A DNA stretch of 64,000 nucleotides from an uncultured Acetobacteroides sp. (GCF_963678165.1 NZ_OY782755.1:4139501-4203500); one strand, 5' to 3'. Shown: positions 36,915 to 45,355, counted from the stretch's first letter. Notes: generated by a model not told the origin, from the letters alone. Made by a program: numbers and translations.

Positions 36915-37152
36915 CTCACCCCTAAATCCCCTCTCTTAGCCGAGTGGTTGACTAACCTGCCAATTTAGGTCTCACTTACAGCTACGGCTATTAAAACAAC
37001 CACTGCTCGGCTAATAGAGGGGACTTCCTGCTCTCCGATTAGGCACTACCCTTTATCCGTGCCACACCCCCCTCTTTGCGAATGGCAAGCATACACCTTT
37101 TTCGGATGCTGGTAGCCCAAAGCCATTCGGAGAGAGGGGGATTGGGGGTGAG
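36915..37152. repeat. Nested inverted repeat with two inner hairpins
   Basis: The outer arms CTCACCCCTAAATCCCCTCTCT (36915) and AGAGAGGGGGATTGGGGGTG (37131) are near-complementary. Inside, CCTCTCTTAGCCGAG pairs with CTCGGCTAATAGAGG, and GCGAATGGC pairs roughly with GCCATTCGG. It looks like a bacterial interspersed mosaic (BIME-like) element. Confidence 0.6.
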
Positions 37153-37258
37153 TCGTAGCTGCGTGGTGATTAGCGGCTGTTTTTTTAACCACAAAGGGCA
37201 CAAAGGATGGCACTAAGGGCACAAATAAGAAGCCTCCGTGCGCTCTGTTCCTCCGTGT

Positions 37259-37650
37259 CTCTGTGTTGAAAAAATAGCAGAACCCCTACCTCCCGTCTAA
37301 ACGGGAGGATAACGTGCTGCTATTATGCCGTTACTCGTTAATAATTAGCGAATGCATCTAAATCTCAATACTTACAATTGCACAGAACCATTATTACTAT
37401 TCTCAGTGCCCTACGTATCGTCCTATCTCTGTGTTAGAAAAGTAGGAAACCCACCCCTACCCCTCCCGCGGAGGGGATAACGTGCTGCTATTGTGTGTTA
37501 TCCTGTAATCATTAAATAAATGCCTACAAATCTCAGACCTTACAATTGCACAAGAACATTCTCCAAAACCTCCGTGCCATCTGTACCTCAGTGCCTCAGT
37601 GCTGAAACCAGCAAAATAACCTCTACACCTCAGCGCTAGGCACCACAACG
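37259..37650. repeat. Direct repeat with 168-bp period
   Basis: Landmarks recur 168 bp apart: CTCTGTGTT at 37259 and 37427, GATAACGTGCTGCTATT at 37308 and 37476, TTACAATTGCACA at 37372 and 37540. A third partial copy starts at about 37595 (CTCAGTGCTGAAA). No protein frame spans the copies. 168 equals eight times 21. Confidence 0.75.
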
Positions 37651-37696
37651 AAAAAGGGGAGCCCCCGCTCCCCTTCCCCATATCCCCACGATCAAC

Positions 37697-38452
37697 CTAG
37701 GCCTTTGGCTTTTGGTCGTTTTTCTTCTCCTCGCGCTTTTTCTTGAGGGCGGCTTGCCGAACGGCCTCTGCCTTCTCGAATTTGGCGTTATGGATGGCAA
37801 TTTGTCCATTCAGCTCCACCCACTTGCTACCCTTTTCCTCGCTGGCACGTATCCCTATAAAAACCATTAGGTTGCTGGCAGCCTTTATGAACTCGCCACG
37901 GATGCTCGAAGCGGTAACATTTTCTTCCGATTCGAGCTCCGTTACGATGGCCTGCAGGTGAGTCGATTCGCACAGGGCATCCTCGTCGAGCAGCTGCTTT
38001 ACCTTCGCTTCCATCTTAAGGGTAGCAATAGCGCCGGCGTAGTTCTTCTGCTTCATATCCTGAATAAAGCTGTTGATCATGCCCGTTGCGCCGCTGTACG
38101 AGTTCTTCGAGAATTCGGAGGCGTAGCGTACAAACAGCGCATTAAGCAAGCTGGCAGCCTCGCGCTCGGCAGCGACGTTGGAGTTCAGGTAGCTCTTTGC
38201 GCCTAGGTTTACCGCCTGGAACGAACGGCCTCGTGCCTTAACGTACTCCGCCAGCTTATCGGTAAACGGATTCTTACGCTCCTGCAGGTGACCCAGTTCC
38301 ATGCGATTAAAGGTATCGGTGTACACCAAGTAGGCGTTAGAGGCGTACAGCTCGGGAAGTTCAATTGATTTTAGGATTGCGTTAAAATCCTTAGCGTAAC
38401 CTACAATCGAGCTGATTACGCTTCTTCTCAAAAACGACAAAAATTTTGCCAT
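37697..38452 (-). CDS. DUF6261-like helical protein
   Basis: A 251-residue protein, all-helical, no signal peptide. It ends in a Lys-rich tail (KKKREEKKNDQKPK). Segments such as RNPFTDKLAEYVKARGRSFQ-like sequence, AEREAASLLNALFVRYASEF and DEDALCESTHLQAIVTELES fit my memory of DUF6261, a Bacteroidota family of unknown function. This is a recollection, not a search. Similar helical proteins lie at 21165 and 56339. The gene is alone, with array 3 upstream. Confidence 0.72.
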   Translation of the reverse strand: MAKFLSFLRRSVISSIVGYAKDFNAILKSIELPELYASNAYLVYTDTFNRMELGHLQERKNPFTDKLAEYVKARGRSFQAVNLGAKSYLNSNVAAEREAASLLNALFVRYASEFSKNSYSGATGMINSFIQDMKQKNYAGAIATLKMEAKVKQLLDEDALCESTHLQAIVTELESEENVTASSIRGEFIKAASNLMVFIGIRASEEKGSKWVELNGQIAIHNAKFEKAEAVRQAALKKKREEKKNDQKPKA

Positions 38453-38700
38453 AACGATTTGTTTTTTAATTAAGAGAGTAGATTGTATTTATGATGGGGA
38501 TATTGCAGAGGTGGTGGGTGAGATACCGGGCACCGTAAGGGAATCCTTACACCCGTTGGGCAGCGGCAATGCGCTGCGCTTAGATTGGTTTTGCCACGCC
38601 ATGCGGCACGATTGGCGATCGGCGGAGTCGACATTTACTAACCTTACATAGTATGCCATACTTCTTGCTTTATTATTTCTGGTTAAGACTATATGCTGCG

Positions 38701-39057
38701 ACCATTTTACCCAAACATATTTTGGTAAAAAGACCTATTACTCCATTTTTACCCATTTTCACCGTTGCAAACGGACATATTGACAGCAATAGTACCATTT
38801 GCACCTGTATTTTTTAATATTTCGGGCTCATTTACCCATTTGTACAAGTAAAAACGGATGTTTCACCACCATTTTATCTTTTTGTACAAGTATTTTTATA
38901 TAAATCACCGCTCATTTATCCATTTGCACCGTTGCAAACGGACACATTGGCAGTTGGAGGTTCTTTTGCACTTTTTTGTCTGCCCCGATAGCCGCTCATC
39001 CTTTCATTTTCTCCGCTACAAGCTGTTGTTTACGCTAACGAAGGTCGGTTTGCACCC
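38701..39057 (-). repeat. 21-bp tandem array 3 (17 units, 84-bp higher order)
   Basis: Units of 21 bp are in register from about 38701 to 39057 without indels. Alternate units resemble each other (42-bp pairing, for example CTCATTTACCCATTTGTACA and CCATTTTTACCCATTTTCAC). Every fourth unit starts with CTCATTT or CTCATCC (38827, 38911, 38995), giving an 84-bp period. The array's gene-proximal edge lies 249 bp upstream of the DUF6261-like start codon. Confidence 0.85.
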
Positions 39058-39227
39058 GGTGGGCCGGCTATCTGCCTCCAAAACCGTTGAAAAGTTATAT
39101 AATATTCAGCTAACAAACAAATATTTTATCATTTTTTTCTTGCATAAAGCGCTACTCCATAGCGCATAGTGGCCTACAGCACATTCTAGCGCCATTTTTT
39201 ATTTTATACAGATGTGCGTTGTGGGGG

Positions 39228-39388
39228 ATTTTTTTATAACTTTCGAGGGTTGACCTATAGTATATCCATTATCTGAAGAATTAGAGAGTCAGAAATTCGT
39301 CGAACTCCATTCAGAGGGTATTGTAAAACTTATGGTTGAAAGTAATCTTTGTATGGTGAAAATAAACGCTATAAAAGATACGCTTTAA
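39228..39388 (+). repeat. Repeat A copy 1 (promoter-like), upstream of 39411 gene
   Basis: About 160 bp starting GATTTTTTTATAACTTTCGA and running to a conserved TTTGTATGGTGAAAATAAA. Close copies lie at 42036 and 43001, each also just ahead of a gene. The 3' part has TAATCTTTG with TTG 22 bp upstream, a fair Bacteroidota promoter. Confidence 0.8.
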
Positions 39389-39410
39389 AACAAATTGTTA
39401 ACAACACTAA

Positions 39411-39932
39411 ATGGAAAGGAATATGATTAACGCATTTGATTTTTTTGCTTTTATATTTTTCCCTTATATACTTGTAGTACTAGTTTTTATCATAATTATG
39501 GTAATTCTCAGAAAACTAAACTTCAATGATAATGGAGAAAGAAAAAATAATTGGCGAAAACTGACACCTGATTTATTAAGTCAACAGATAGAGTATCACA
39601 ATAATGCCACATATAAAGCCTTTGAGTTTTATATCAAAATGATTCTTGCTATTATAGGTGGAATTTCTATTCTGGCAATTTCAACGGATAAGAATGTAGA
39701 TAATTTAAAAATTTTAGTAAAAACAGGTGGATTAATAATCTATCCTGTGACATTGCTTTTTTGTTCATTAGTCATAAATCATCAGCGAGCGAAAATAGAA
39801 AGGTGGAATAAATCATTTAAATGGCATGAAGTCTTTATGTGGAATGAGTATTGGTTTGTTACGATTCCTGTTCCAATTGCTGTTTCACTTAACGAAATAG
39901 TAATCCCATTAATAATTAATAATTTGAAATAA
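39411..39932 (+). CDS. Hypothetical four-helix membrane protein
   Basis: A 173-residue AT-rich gene. Helices lie at about 10-33, 70-88, 100-122 and 145-165, with a polar loop (GERKNNWRKLTPDLLSQQIE) between the first two. The ATG at 39423 has AAAGGA just ahead and could be the real start. I recognise no family. Codon use is more AT-rich than the surrounding core genes, suggesting transfer. It is the first gene of the accessory island. Confidence 0.65.
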   Translation: MERNMINAFDFFAFIFFPYILVVLVFIIIMVILRKLNFNDNGERKNNWRKLTPDLLSQQIEYHNNATYKAFEFYIKMILAIIGGISILAISTDKNVDNLKILVKTGGLIIYPVTLLFCSLVINHQRAKIERWNKSFKWHEVFMWNEYWFVTIPVPIAVSLNEIVIPLIINNLK

Positions 39933-40030
39933 AGTTTAATGCACAACACTTTGGATAAGTAATGGAAGGGAAGGTGCTAAATAGTAAAGTTTGTAGCTTG
40001 CTTCAAACTGCGTCCCAGCTTGACAGAAAA

Positions 40031-40124
40031 CCTCAGTTCAACTGAGACTCATGCCTCAGTCAAATCTATACTGCAGGCTATAGCCTGCAACGATAGAGTT
40101 TACGAAGGCAAGAGACTTCGCCAA
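40031..40124 (+). repeat. Repeat B copy 1 (nested hairpins)
   Basis: Contains GTCAAATCTATACTGCAGG and the palindrome GCAGGCTATAGCCTGC, with an outer stem (ATGCCT...AGGCAAGAG). Same family as copies at 41945, 42904 and 47963. It lies 100 bp after the membrane-protein gene. Confidence 0.82.
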
Positions 40125-40185
40125 ATAAGGTTAGATGTATAAATAATTACTGAAAGCCTAATTAAGCAAATAAACAACAAATCAT

Positions 40186-40509
40186 ATGGACATTCTAGAA
40201 ATTTTGACAAAAGCAATTAATCAACGGAAACCAATAATATTTGAGTATGATGTTGATAATAAAGTAAAAGGTAAAAGATATGGACATCCTTATGCTGTAT
40301 TTACACATCCTACTAGTAACAATGTGATGGTTCATATATATCAAACAGATGGTGTTTCTGACACTAAAGATGAAATACCAGGTTGGCGTTCTCCATTATT
40401 AATGCACATCAAAAATATTGAAATACTTGAAAATAAAGAGTGCTTTGACATTTTGGGAACATATAAATCTAACTCACCAATGTATTCACGAGTATTTGCT
40501 AAAGTATAA
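40186..40509 (+). CDS. Small WYL-like domain protein coupled to Shedu nuclease
   Basis: A 107-residue protein. AINQRKPIIFEYDV, GKRYGHPYAVF, MVHIYQTDGVSDT and PGWRSPLLMHIKNIE follow the pattern of WYL domains, which sense ligands or nucleic acids and regulate phage defence. The match is from memory. There is no helix-turn-helix, so it is a stand-alone domain. Its TAA stop overlaps the ATG of the next gene (TAATG), so the two are translationally coupled. Confidence 0.6.
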   Translation: MDILEILTKAINQRKPIIFEYDVDNKVKGKRYGHPYAVFTHPTSNNVMVHIYQTDGVSDTKDEIPGWRSPLLMHIKNIEILENKECFDILGTYKSNSPMYSRVFAKV

Positions 40510-41534
40510 TGAGTATTCAATATCAAAAAGAGATTTTTAATAATGGCATATTATCTCTGCACATTAATATTGCAGGTGTTGACATAAACAATGTTACAAA
40601 CAAGGATGATTTTTCATTATCGATTTATGCATTAAATAGGTCAACATTCAAATCTGTATTTTCTGAGTCATTAAATTTTGAACAAGCAAAGGCTATATAC
40701 ACACATTTAAATAGTATTTCTATAATTAGAGAAGATGGATTAACACATACAAGTGAATTTGTAGAAGTCACAAATAATGTAAAGGATATATTATCTATTA
40801 TAAATAAAGTTGACAGTTCATTAGTAAAGTCAATATTAAGCAAAGTTGATGCTAATGATAAGTTGAAGTTAGTATTAGAAGCTCTTACAGAAAGTGAAAT
40901 ACAAAATCTTCACGCTTCTATTCAACAAACCAATCATCAGAAATCTTTAGTTAATCTAAGACAGTTACTTGACTTAGAAGAAAAGACTATAATTACTGAT
41001 ACAATTAATAATTTTGACAATCTTATAGAATATATTGCAGGTCAATCTGAAAAGATTTTTCAAAATTGGATTGAAAAAAATATCTGGACATTAGGGGTTG
41101 ACTATATACAAAAACATCCAGCACGCCAAATTGGAATAAACTCTGAGAGCGATCTAATAATGGAAACTACTGACGGGTTTATTGATTTGATTGAATTAAA
41201 ACGACCAAAATTTAATTTGTTTGACTATGATCAAAGTCATAAAAGTTATTATCCATCAAAAGAACTTTCAAAAGTAATTGGACAGTGTATGCAATATTTA
41301 AAAGTCTTGGATGATTACAAACTAGTTCTTGAAAAACAGCACAGATTCAAACTGCTTAAACCTCGTGTAAAAATAATCGTAGGCAGAACCAACAATTTTA
41401 ATGACGAACAATTTGAGGCATTAAGAATGCTAAATTCAAGCCTAAATCACATACAAATAATTTCATATGATTATTTATGTTTATGTGGTGATAATATAAT
41501 TTCATATTACAGTAGACAACTAGAAAAACAATAA
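40509..41534 (+). CDS. Shedu-type anti-phage nuclease (DUF4263, SduA-like)
   Basis: A 341-residue protein. The C-terminal half (about 180-340) looks like the DUF4263/Shedu PD-(D/E)xK nuclease: FQNWIEKNIWTLG, then SESDLIMETTDGFIDLIELK with Asp215, Glu229 and Lys231, the helix SKVIGQCMQYLKVL with Gln259, and PRVKIIVGR. The N-terminal half (1-175) is unlike known domains I recall and may sense infection. Shedu homologues protect against phage. AT-rich composition fits recent acquisition. Confidence 0.78.
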   Translation: MSIQYQKEIFNNGILSLHINIAGVDINNVTNKDDFSLSIYALNRSTFKSVFSESLNFEQAKAIYTHLNSISIIREDGLTHTSEFVEVTNNVKDILSIINKVDSSLVKSILSKVDANDKLKLVLEALTESEIQNLHASIQQTNHQKSLVNLRQLLDLEEKTIITDTINNFDNLIEYIAGQSEKIFQNWIEKNIWTLGVDYIQKHPARQIGINSESDLIMETTDGFIDLIELKRPKFNLFDYDQSHKSYYPSKELSKVIGQCMQYLKVLDDYKLVLEKQHRFKLLKPRVKIIVGRTNNFNDEQFEALRMLNSSLNHIQIISYDYLCLCGDNIISYYSRQLEKQ

Positions 41535-41561
41535 CAAGATAATAACAAAAAATTTATACTC

Positions 41562-41782
41562 AGCTAAGCGAAGTATAATTCAATACACAAGGCTTTGCGA
41601 ATATGTAATTCCATCGAACATTGTCAGAATCACAGATTCGATGGATTAAAGAATTACACGGATAGCCATTATGGCGCTGAGATTACCGTTAGCTACGTGG
41701 AACACCACCCGTGAAATCGGCGAAATCCAATTAATCCGTAATTCGGAGGATAAGGGAGGTGCGCATTGCCTATTGTAGCAGA
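41562..41782 (+). repeat. Repeat C copy 1
   Basis: About 220 bp with core GTCAGAATCACAGATTCGAT, GATAGCCATTATGGCGCTGA and an end GCATTGCCTATTGTAGCAG. Copies lie at 44746 (split) and 46133. It contains a GAATCA...GATTC hairpin. It lies ahead of a gene start, as in the other copies. Confidence 0.82.
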
Positions 41783-41843
41783 AAGATAGGTATTACAAAA
41801 CCACAATCTTAGAAAGCTATAACCGATACAAACAAATATATCA

Positions 41844-41951
41844 ATGAAATACACAGGTTTTGACGTAAATGGAGAACAGTTTGAATTCCATAATTCAATT
41901 GCTGGTATAGAAACGGTATTCGTTAATAGGAAGATTACGCAGCTCAGCTGA
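41844..41951 (+). pseudogene. Truncated 5' gene fragment
   Basis: An ATG follows repeat C by 61 bp and reads MKYTGFDVNG and EQFEFHNSIAGIETVFVNR for about 31 codons, a natural-looking soluble-protein start. It then runs into repeat B copy 2 and stops at TGA. The rest of the gene is missing. I do not recognise the family. Confidence 0.5.
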
Positions 41952-42035
41952 TACCTCTGTCTTAGTCGAATCTATACTACAGGCTATAGCCTGCAATGGT
42001 AGAGCTGACAGCTGCAAGAGCCTTCGCCTAACAAG
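41945..42035 (+). repeat. Repeat B copy 2
   Basis: TAGTCGAATCTATACTACAGG and GGCTATAGCC core with the terminal GCCTTCGCCTAACAAG. It truncates the preceding gene fragment and abuts repeat A copy 2. Confidence 0.82.
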
Positions 42036-42190
42036 AATTTTTTTATACCTTTCGAGGGTTGATCTATAGTATGTTCGTAGGCTGAAACAGTAGAGAAGTA
42101 ATATTTCAACAACCTTCGTTTGGGTTTATGGATTACTGATTGTAAGTTAGCGGTAAACTTTGTATGGTGAAGATAAATGCTATAAAGAAT
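42036..42190 (+). repeat. Repeat A copy 2, upstream of 42293 gene
   Basis: Begins AATTTTTTTATACCTTTCGA and ends with TAAACTTTGTATGGTGAAGA. The middle is more diverged than in the other two copies. It lies 103 bp before the next start codon. Confidence 0.75.
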
Positions 42191-42292
42191 GCGCTTATAC
42201 ACCCAAAAAGGAAGGATATGTGCAACTTTGTTGAGCATATATACTAGTTACTTTCCATTAAAGAAAAATACTACGCAATTGATTAGTGGGTT

Positions 42293-42793
42293 ATGATAAA
42301 GAAAATTTTAATCTTAATAATAGTCGTCATTCTTTTTGATAAAAATGCTTATTCTCACGAAGATGAGAATGCATTAATGTTCTTTATCAATAGTCCGATT
42401 GGAGTGCAGCAAGGATTTGGATCTAAAAACCCTAATAATAGTTTATCATTTGATACTAATATCACTCTTGTAATCTTTAATTTAGGGTATAATTATCAGG
42501 ATTATTCTGGTCATAATGGATATATCGGTTTAGGTATAGGTTCTGCGATTCAAGTGCAATATGGATATGGATTTACTCAAAAAAAGAATTTATTAAGGAT
42601 AAGGACTGATCTTCCATTATATTCTTTTACAGAGAATAAACAGTCACCACTTAGTTTTTGTAGTCTTGGTTTATATTGTGAAAAAACATTTGACAATCAA
42701 GACAAAGGATTAACAGTTGGTGTATCAGTAGGATTCAATATTTCAACATTGTTATTCTTAGAATCAAACTCAAATAATAGAAAAGGAAAATAG
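42293..42793 (+). CDS. Hypothetical exported protein, possible small beta-barrel
   Basis: A 166-residue protein with a hydrophobic N-terminus (about 3-20, ending AYSHE), likely a signal peptide. Alternating hydrophobic and polar residues follow (ITLVIFNLGYNYQDYSGHNG, YIGLGIGSAIQVQYGYGF), typical of beta strands in outer-membrane proteins. I recognise no family. AT-rich, standing alone between repeat A and repeat D. Confidence 0.6.
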   Translation: MIKKILILIIVVILFDKNAYSHEDENALMFFINSPIGVQQGFGSKNPNNSLSFDTNITLVIFNLGYNYQDYSGHNGYIGLGIGSAIQVQYGYGFTQKKNLLRIRTDLPLYSFTENKQSPLSFCSLGLYCEKTFDNQDKGLTVGVSVGFNISTLLFLESNSNNRKGK

Positions 42794-42847
42794 CCAGCAA
42801 ATAACGCGTGATCATAATACATGCATATTTCAGTTCGGTTAAGGCTC

Positions 42848-42900
42848 AGCTAAGCGTAGCGTCCTCGCTACGCTTCGTTTAACAAGGCTTCCAGCCTGCA
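42848..42900 (+). repeat. Repeat D copy 1 (truncated)
   Basis: AGCTAAGCGTAGCGTCCTCG and CAAGGCTTCCAGCCTGCAT match the left half of the full copies at 46004 and 47343. The right half is replaced by repeat B copy 3. Confidence 0.75.
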
Positions 42901-42903
42901 TAC

Positions 42904-43000
42904 CTCAACTCGGCTGATACTTCTGTCTTAGTCGAATCTATACTACAGGCAATAGCCTGCAATGATAGGGCTGATAACGGCAAGAGCCTTCGCCTAACAA
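42904..43000 (+). repeat. Repeat B copy 3
   Basis: TAGTCGAATCTATACTACAGG, a GGCAATAGCC core and terminal GCCTTCGCCTAACAAG. Abuts repeat A copy 3, exactly as copy 2 abuts A copy 2. Confidence 0.82.
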
Positions 43001-43168
43001 GAATTTTTTTATACCTTTCGAGGGTTAACCTATAGTATATCCATTATCTGAAGAATTAGAGAAGCAGAATTTCGTGGAGCTCCGTTCGGAGGGTATTGTA
43101 ATGCTTATGGTCGAAAGTAATCTTTGTATGGTGCAGATAAGCTCTAGAAAGCTGCCCTTACAAATAAG
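43001..43168 (+). repeat. Repeat A copy 3, upstream of S41 gene
   Basis: Closely matches copy 1 over its whole length, including CTATAGTATATCCATTATCT and TAATCTTTGTATGGTG. It lies 44 bp before the S41 start codon. Confidence 0.82.
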
Positions 43169-43211
43169 TTACCTGCAAGCACAAACTAAAATTAATATAA
43201 GACAAGCTGCT

Positions 43212-44675
43212 ATGACAAAAATAAATTTAGTCCTGGTTATCTTACTGCTTACTACAGCATTCGCATTTGCTCAGAATTGCGATTGCAAAACCAACTACGA
43301 ATGGGTAAAGAAAACCATCGAAGAAAATGATGCAGGATTTCAGTATGTTTTACAGGATAAAGGCCAGCAAGCGTACGCAGACCTCAATAAAAGAATTCTA
43401 GACAAAGTACAAAATGCGAAAACACTCGACGAATGTGCTCCCATTTTGTACGAATGGCTAAGATTCTTTCGCATAGGACACCTTAGCATACAGCCTATTA
43501 ATCAGCAATCTCAACCACAACCACAACAAGCCGATACTCAAAAACCAAAAAAAGATTTCTCGAATTGGGAAACGTTCTCCATCAAAACAGAAGATTTCAA
43601 AAAATATCTAGACAAAAATAGAGTCTCCGACTACGAGGGTATTTGGGAAACAGAACCATATAAAATTGGAATCAAAAAAGAAGGTGATCGCTATATTGGT
43701 TTTATTATAGAATCGGGTGCCGATACTTGGACGAAGGGTCAGGTAAAATTAAAGTTTAGCATTGCAGAAGATAAAATGAATTCTGTTTTCTACATGCGCG
43801 ATCATTCACCAGAGGAATCTGACAGGGGAACAATTATAGGAAAAAATTATCTGCAAATAGGTAGCTTTAGCCTTTCAAGAATTTACCCTAATATAGTAGA
43901 CGAGCCTAAATATACCCAGTATCTAAAATCGTTAGGAGCAAAGCTGCCATACCTAGAGCAGCTAAACGAAACAACGCTATACCTAAGAATACCATCATTT
44001 AACAATAAGTACAAAAAGGATATTGATAGCGTTCTAAGCGTAAATAAGGGAAAAATACTTTCAACAAAAAATCTAATAGTCGACCTCAGAAATAATGGTG
44101 GCGGTAGCGATGGCTCCTATAGCGAAATCATACCATATTTGTATACAAATTCTATAAGAGCTATAGGTGTAGAATATCTATCTACAAAGCTGAATAATAA
44201 GAGAATGTTAGACTTTATCAATAACCCAGAATATGGAGCTAGCGATAAAGATAAAGAGTGGGCCAAAGAATCGTATGATAAGCTAGAAAGCAAATTGGGC
44301 CAATTTGTAAGCTTAAATGATAGGGTTGTTTCCGTAGAAAAGAAGGATACAATTTACCCATTCCCTCAAAATGTAGGCATTATCATTAATAGAGGCTGCG
44401 GAAGTACAACGGAGCAGTTTCTATTAGAAGCCAAGCAAAGTAAAAAGGTTAAGCTATTTGGTGTAACTACATATGGTGCGCTAGACATGTCTAATATGTA
44501 CTTTGTCGATTCGCCTTGTAAAGAGTTTCAATTGGGATATGCTCTTTCTAGAAGTATGCGAATTCCAGACTTTACAATTGATGGAAAAGGCATACAGCCA
44601 GACTACTACTTAGACCGAAGTATACCACAATACGATTGGATAAACAGCGTAAACATGATACTAAACGAGAAATAG
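43212..44675 (+). CDS. Exported S41-family peptidase
   Basis: 487 residues from the ATG at 43212, where the signal peptide (LVLVILLLTTAFAFAQ) begins; upstream in-frame codons belong to repeat A. After a Cys-containing N-terminal region, the S41 core shows NLIVDLRNNGGGSDG, a nucleophile segment IINRGCGSTTEQFLLEAK, and GVTTYGALDMSN. S41 peptidases in the envelope process or degrade proteins. It is unrelated in its N-terminus to the M23-like/S41 protein at 22421. Confidence 0.82.
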   Translation: MTKINLVLVILLLTTAFAFAQNCDCKTNYEWVKKTIEENDAGFQYVLQDKGQQAYADLNKRILDKVQNAKTLDECAPILYEWLRFFRIGHLSIQPINQQSQPQPQQADTQKPKKDFSNWETFSIKTEDFKKYLDKNRVSDYEGIWETEPYKIGIKKEGDRYIGFIIESGADTWTKGQVKLKFSIAEDKMNSVFYMRDHSPEESDRGTIIGKNYLQIGSFSLSRIYPNIVDEPKYTQYLKSLGAKLPYLEQLNETTLYLRIPSFNNKYKKDIDSVLSVNKGKILSTKNLIVDLRNNGGGSDGSYSEIIPYLYTNSIRAIGVEYLSTKLNNKRMLDFINNPEYGASDKDKEWAKESYDKLESKLGQFVSLNDRVVSVEKKDTIYPFPQNVGIIINRGCGSTTEQFLLEAKQSKKVKLFGVTTYGALDMSNMYFVDSPCKEFQLGYALSRSMRIPDFTIDGKGIQPDYYLDRSIPQYDWINSVNMILNEK

Positions 44676-44745
44676 AGAAGTAATCAGGTAAAACACGGTT
44701 TATAAATTTGCCGATACAGTAGGTTATTCAAAGGTTGTTGCCAGC

Positions 44746-45225
44746 CCTTGCTCGCTATAGTATAAATCAACGGGCAAGGCTCGGCAAAGCTTGTAATTCC
44801 GTCGAACATTGTCAGAATCACGGATTCGACGGATTAAAGAATTACACGGATAGCCATTATGGCGCTGAGATTACCGTTAGCTACGTGGAAATACCAGGTA
44901 TATCGCTTTTTAGAAGAACATCAATCATAATGGAGGTAAACGTAAAGAAATCAGCAAGTCGTATCACAAAGTGTATCCTCCTTTGGAGGGGGAAGGGGGA
45001 GGAAAATAGGCGTTAAAAGTAAAAACTTGATGCCAATGGTTGCTATATACTTCTAGAAATCCACCCCCTGACCCCCGCCAGCGGGGGATATCCTTCGAAA
45101 TAGAGTAGTGCAAATATTAAAGGCGAACTCCCTACGTGGAATACCATCCGTGAAATCGGCGAAATCCAATAAATCCGTGATTCGGAGGATAAGGAAGGTG
45201 CGCATTGCCTATTGTAGCAGAAATC
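44746..45225 (+). repeat. Repeat C copy 2, split by a 241-bp insertion
   Basis: The left half ends GTTAGCTACGTGGAA (to 44890); the right half resumes CTACGTGGAATACCATCCG (from 45132). Rejoined, they match copies 1 and 3. The CTACGTGGAA flank is present on both sides of the insert. Confidence 0.85.
44897..45131 (+). mobile_element. MITE-like repeat E, copy 2
   Basis: Reverse-orientation match to 34591-34826, including the G/C-rich hairpins. It is flanked by a duplicated CTACGTGGAA inside repeat C. The ends TATCGCTTTTTA and, reversed, GTTCGCCTTTAA form a weak inverted repeat. It has no coding capacity. Confidence 0.78.
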
Positions 45226-45307
45226 TACGCATGAGGCAGCATCGAAAGGATGCTTTGAGAATAGTAAAGGTATAATGCAAAACAGATAGCAAACTAAAAA
45301 ACAAACA

Positions 45308-45355
45308 ATGAGAGTAGTACCCTTCCTAAAAGTAGCCTCTCTACGCTTGCTTTAG
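45308..45355 (+). pseudogene. 5' remnant of the TlpA-like gene
   Basis: MRVVPFLKVAS matches the start of the intact TlpA-like gene at 46443 (MRVKPFLKVAC). The match extends about 85 bp upstream (GCATGAGGCAGCATCGAAAG onward). After codon 11 the sequence passes into repeat D and stops at codon 16. Confidence 0.7.

Larger units (their letters stand above)
36733..37696. other. Repeat-rich gene-free stretch
   Basis: Nearly 1 kb without a supported gene. It holds two tandem imperfect hairpins (36915-37152) and a 168-bp-period repeat (37259-37650), listed separately. The promoter of the GNAT/DJ-1 pair should lie near 36740-36800. Confidence 0.55.
38453..39410. other. Upstream region with 21-bp array 3 and repeat A copy 1
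   Basis: About 960 bases without a gene. The left part is the leader of the DUF6261-like gene (minus strand), then array 3 (38701-39057), a short AT-rich segment, and repeat A copy 1. The plus-strand frame at 38858-39169 lies within the array and is rejected. Confidence 0.6.
41535..42292. other. Mosaic of repeats C, B and A with a gene remnant
   Basis: In order: repeat C copy 1, a 35-codon gene fragment, repeat B copy 2, repeat A copy 2, and the leader of the gene at 42293. All are listed separately. Confidence 0.65.
42794..43211. other. Mosaic of repeats D, B and A
   Basis: Repeat D copy 1, repeat B copy 3 and repeat A copy 3 follow each other almost without spacer between two genes. The leader of the S41 gene completes it. 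Confidence 0.65.

Noticed and set aside
38858..39169. 103-residue His/Phe-rich ORF
   Set aside because: Lies within array 3 and has no protein-like pattern.
44735..45016. 93-residue ORF across repeats C and E
   Set aside because: Spans the junction of two repeat families and matches no protein pattern.
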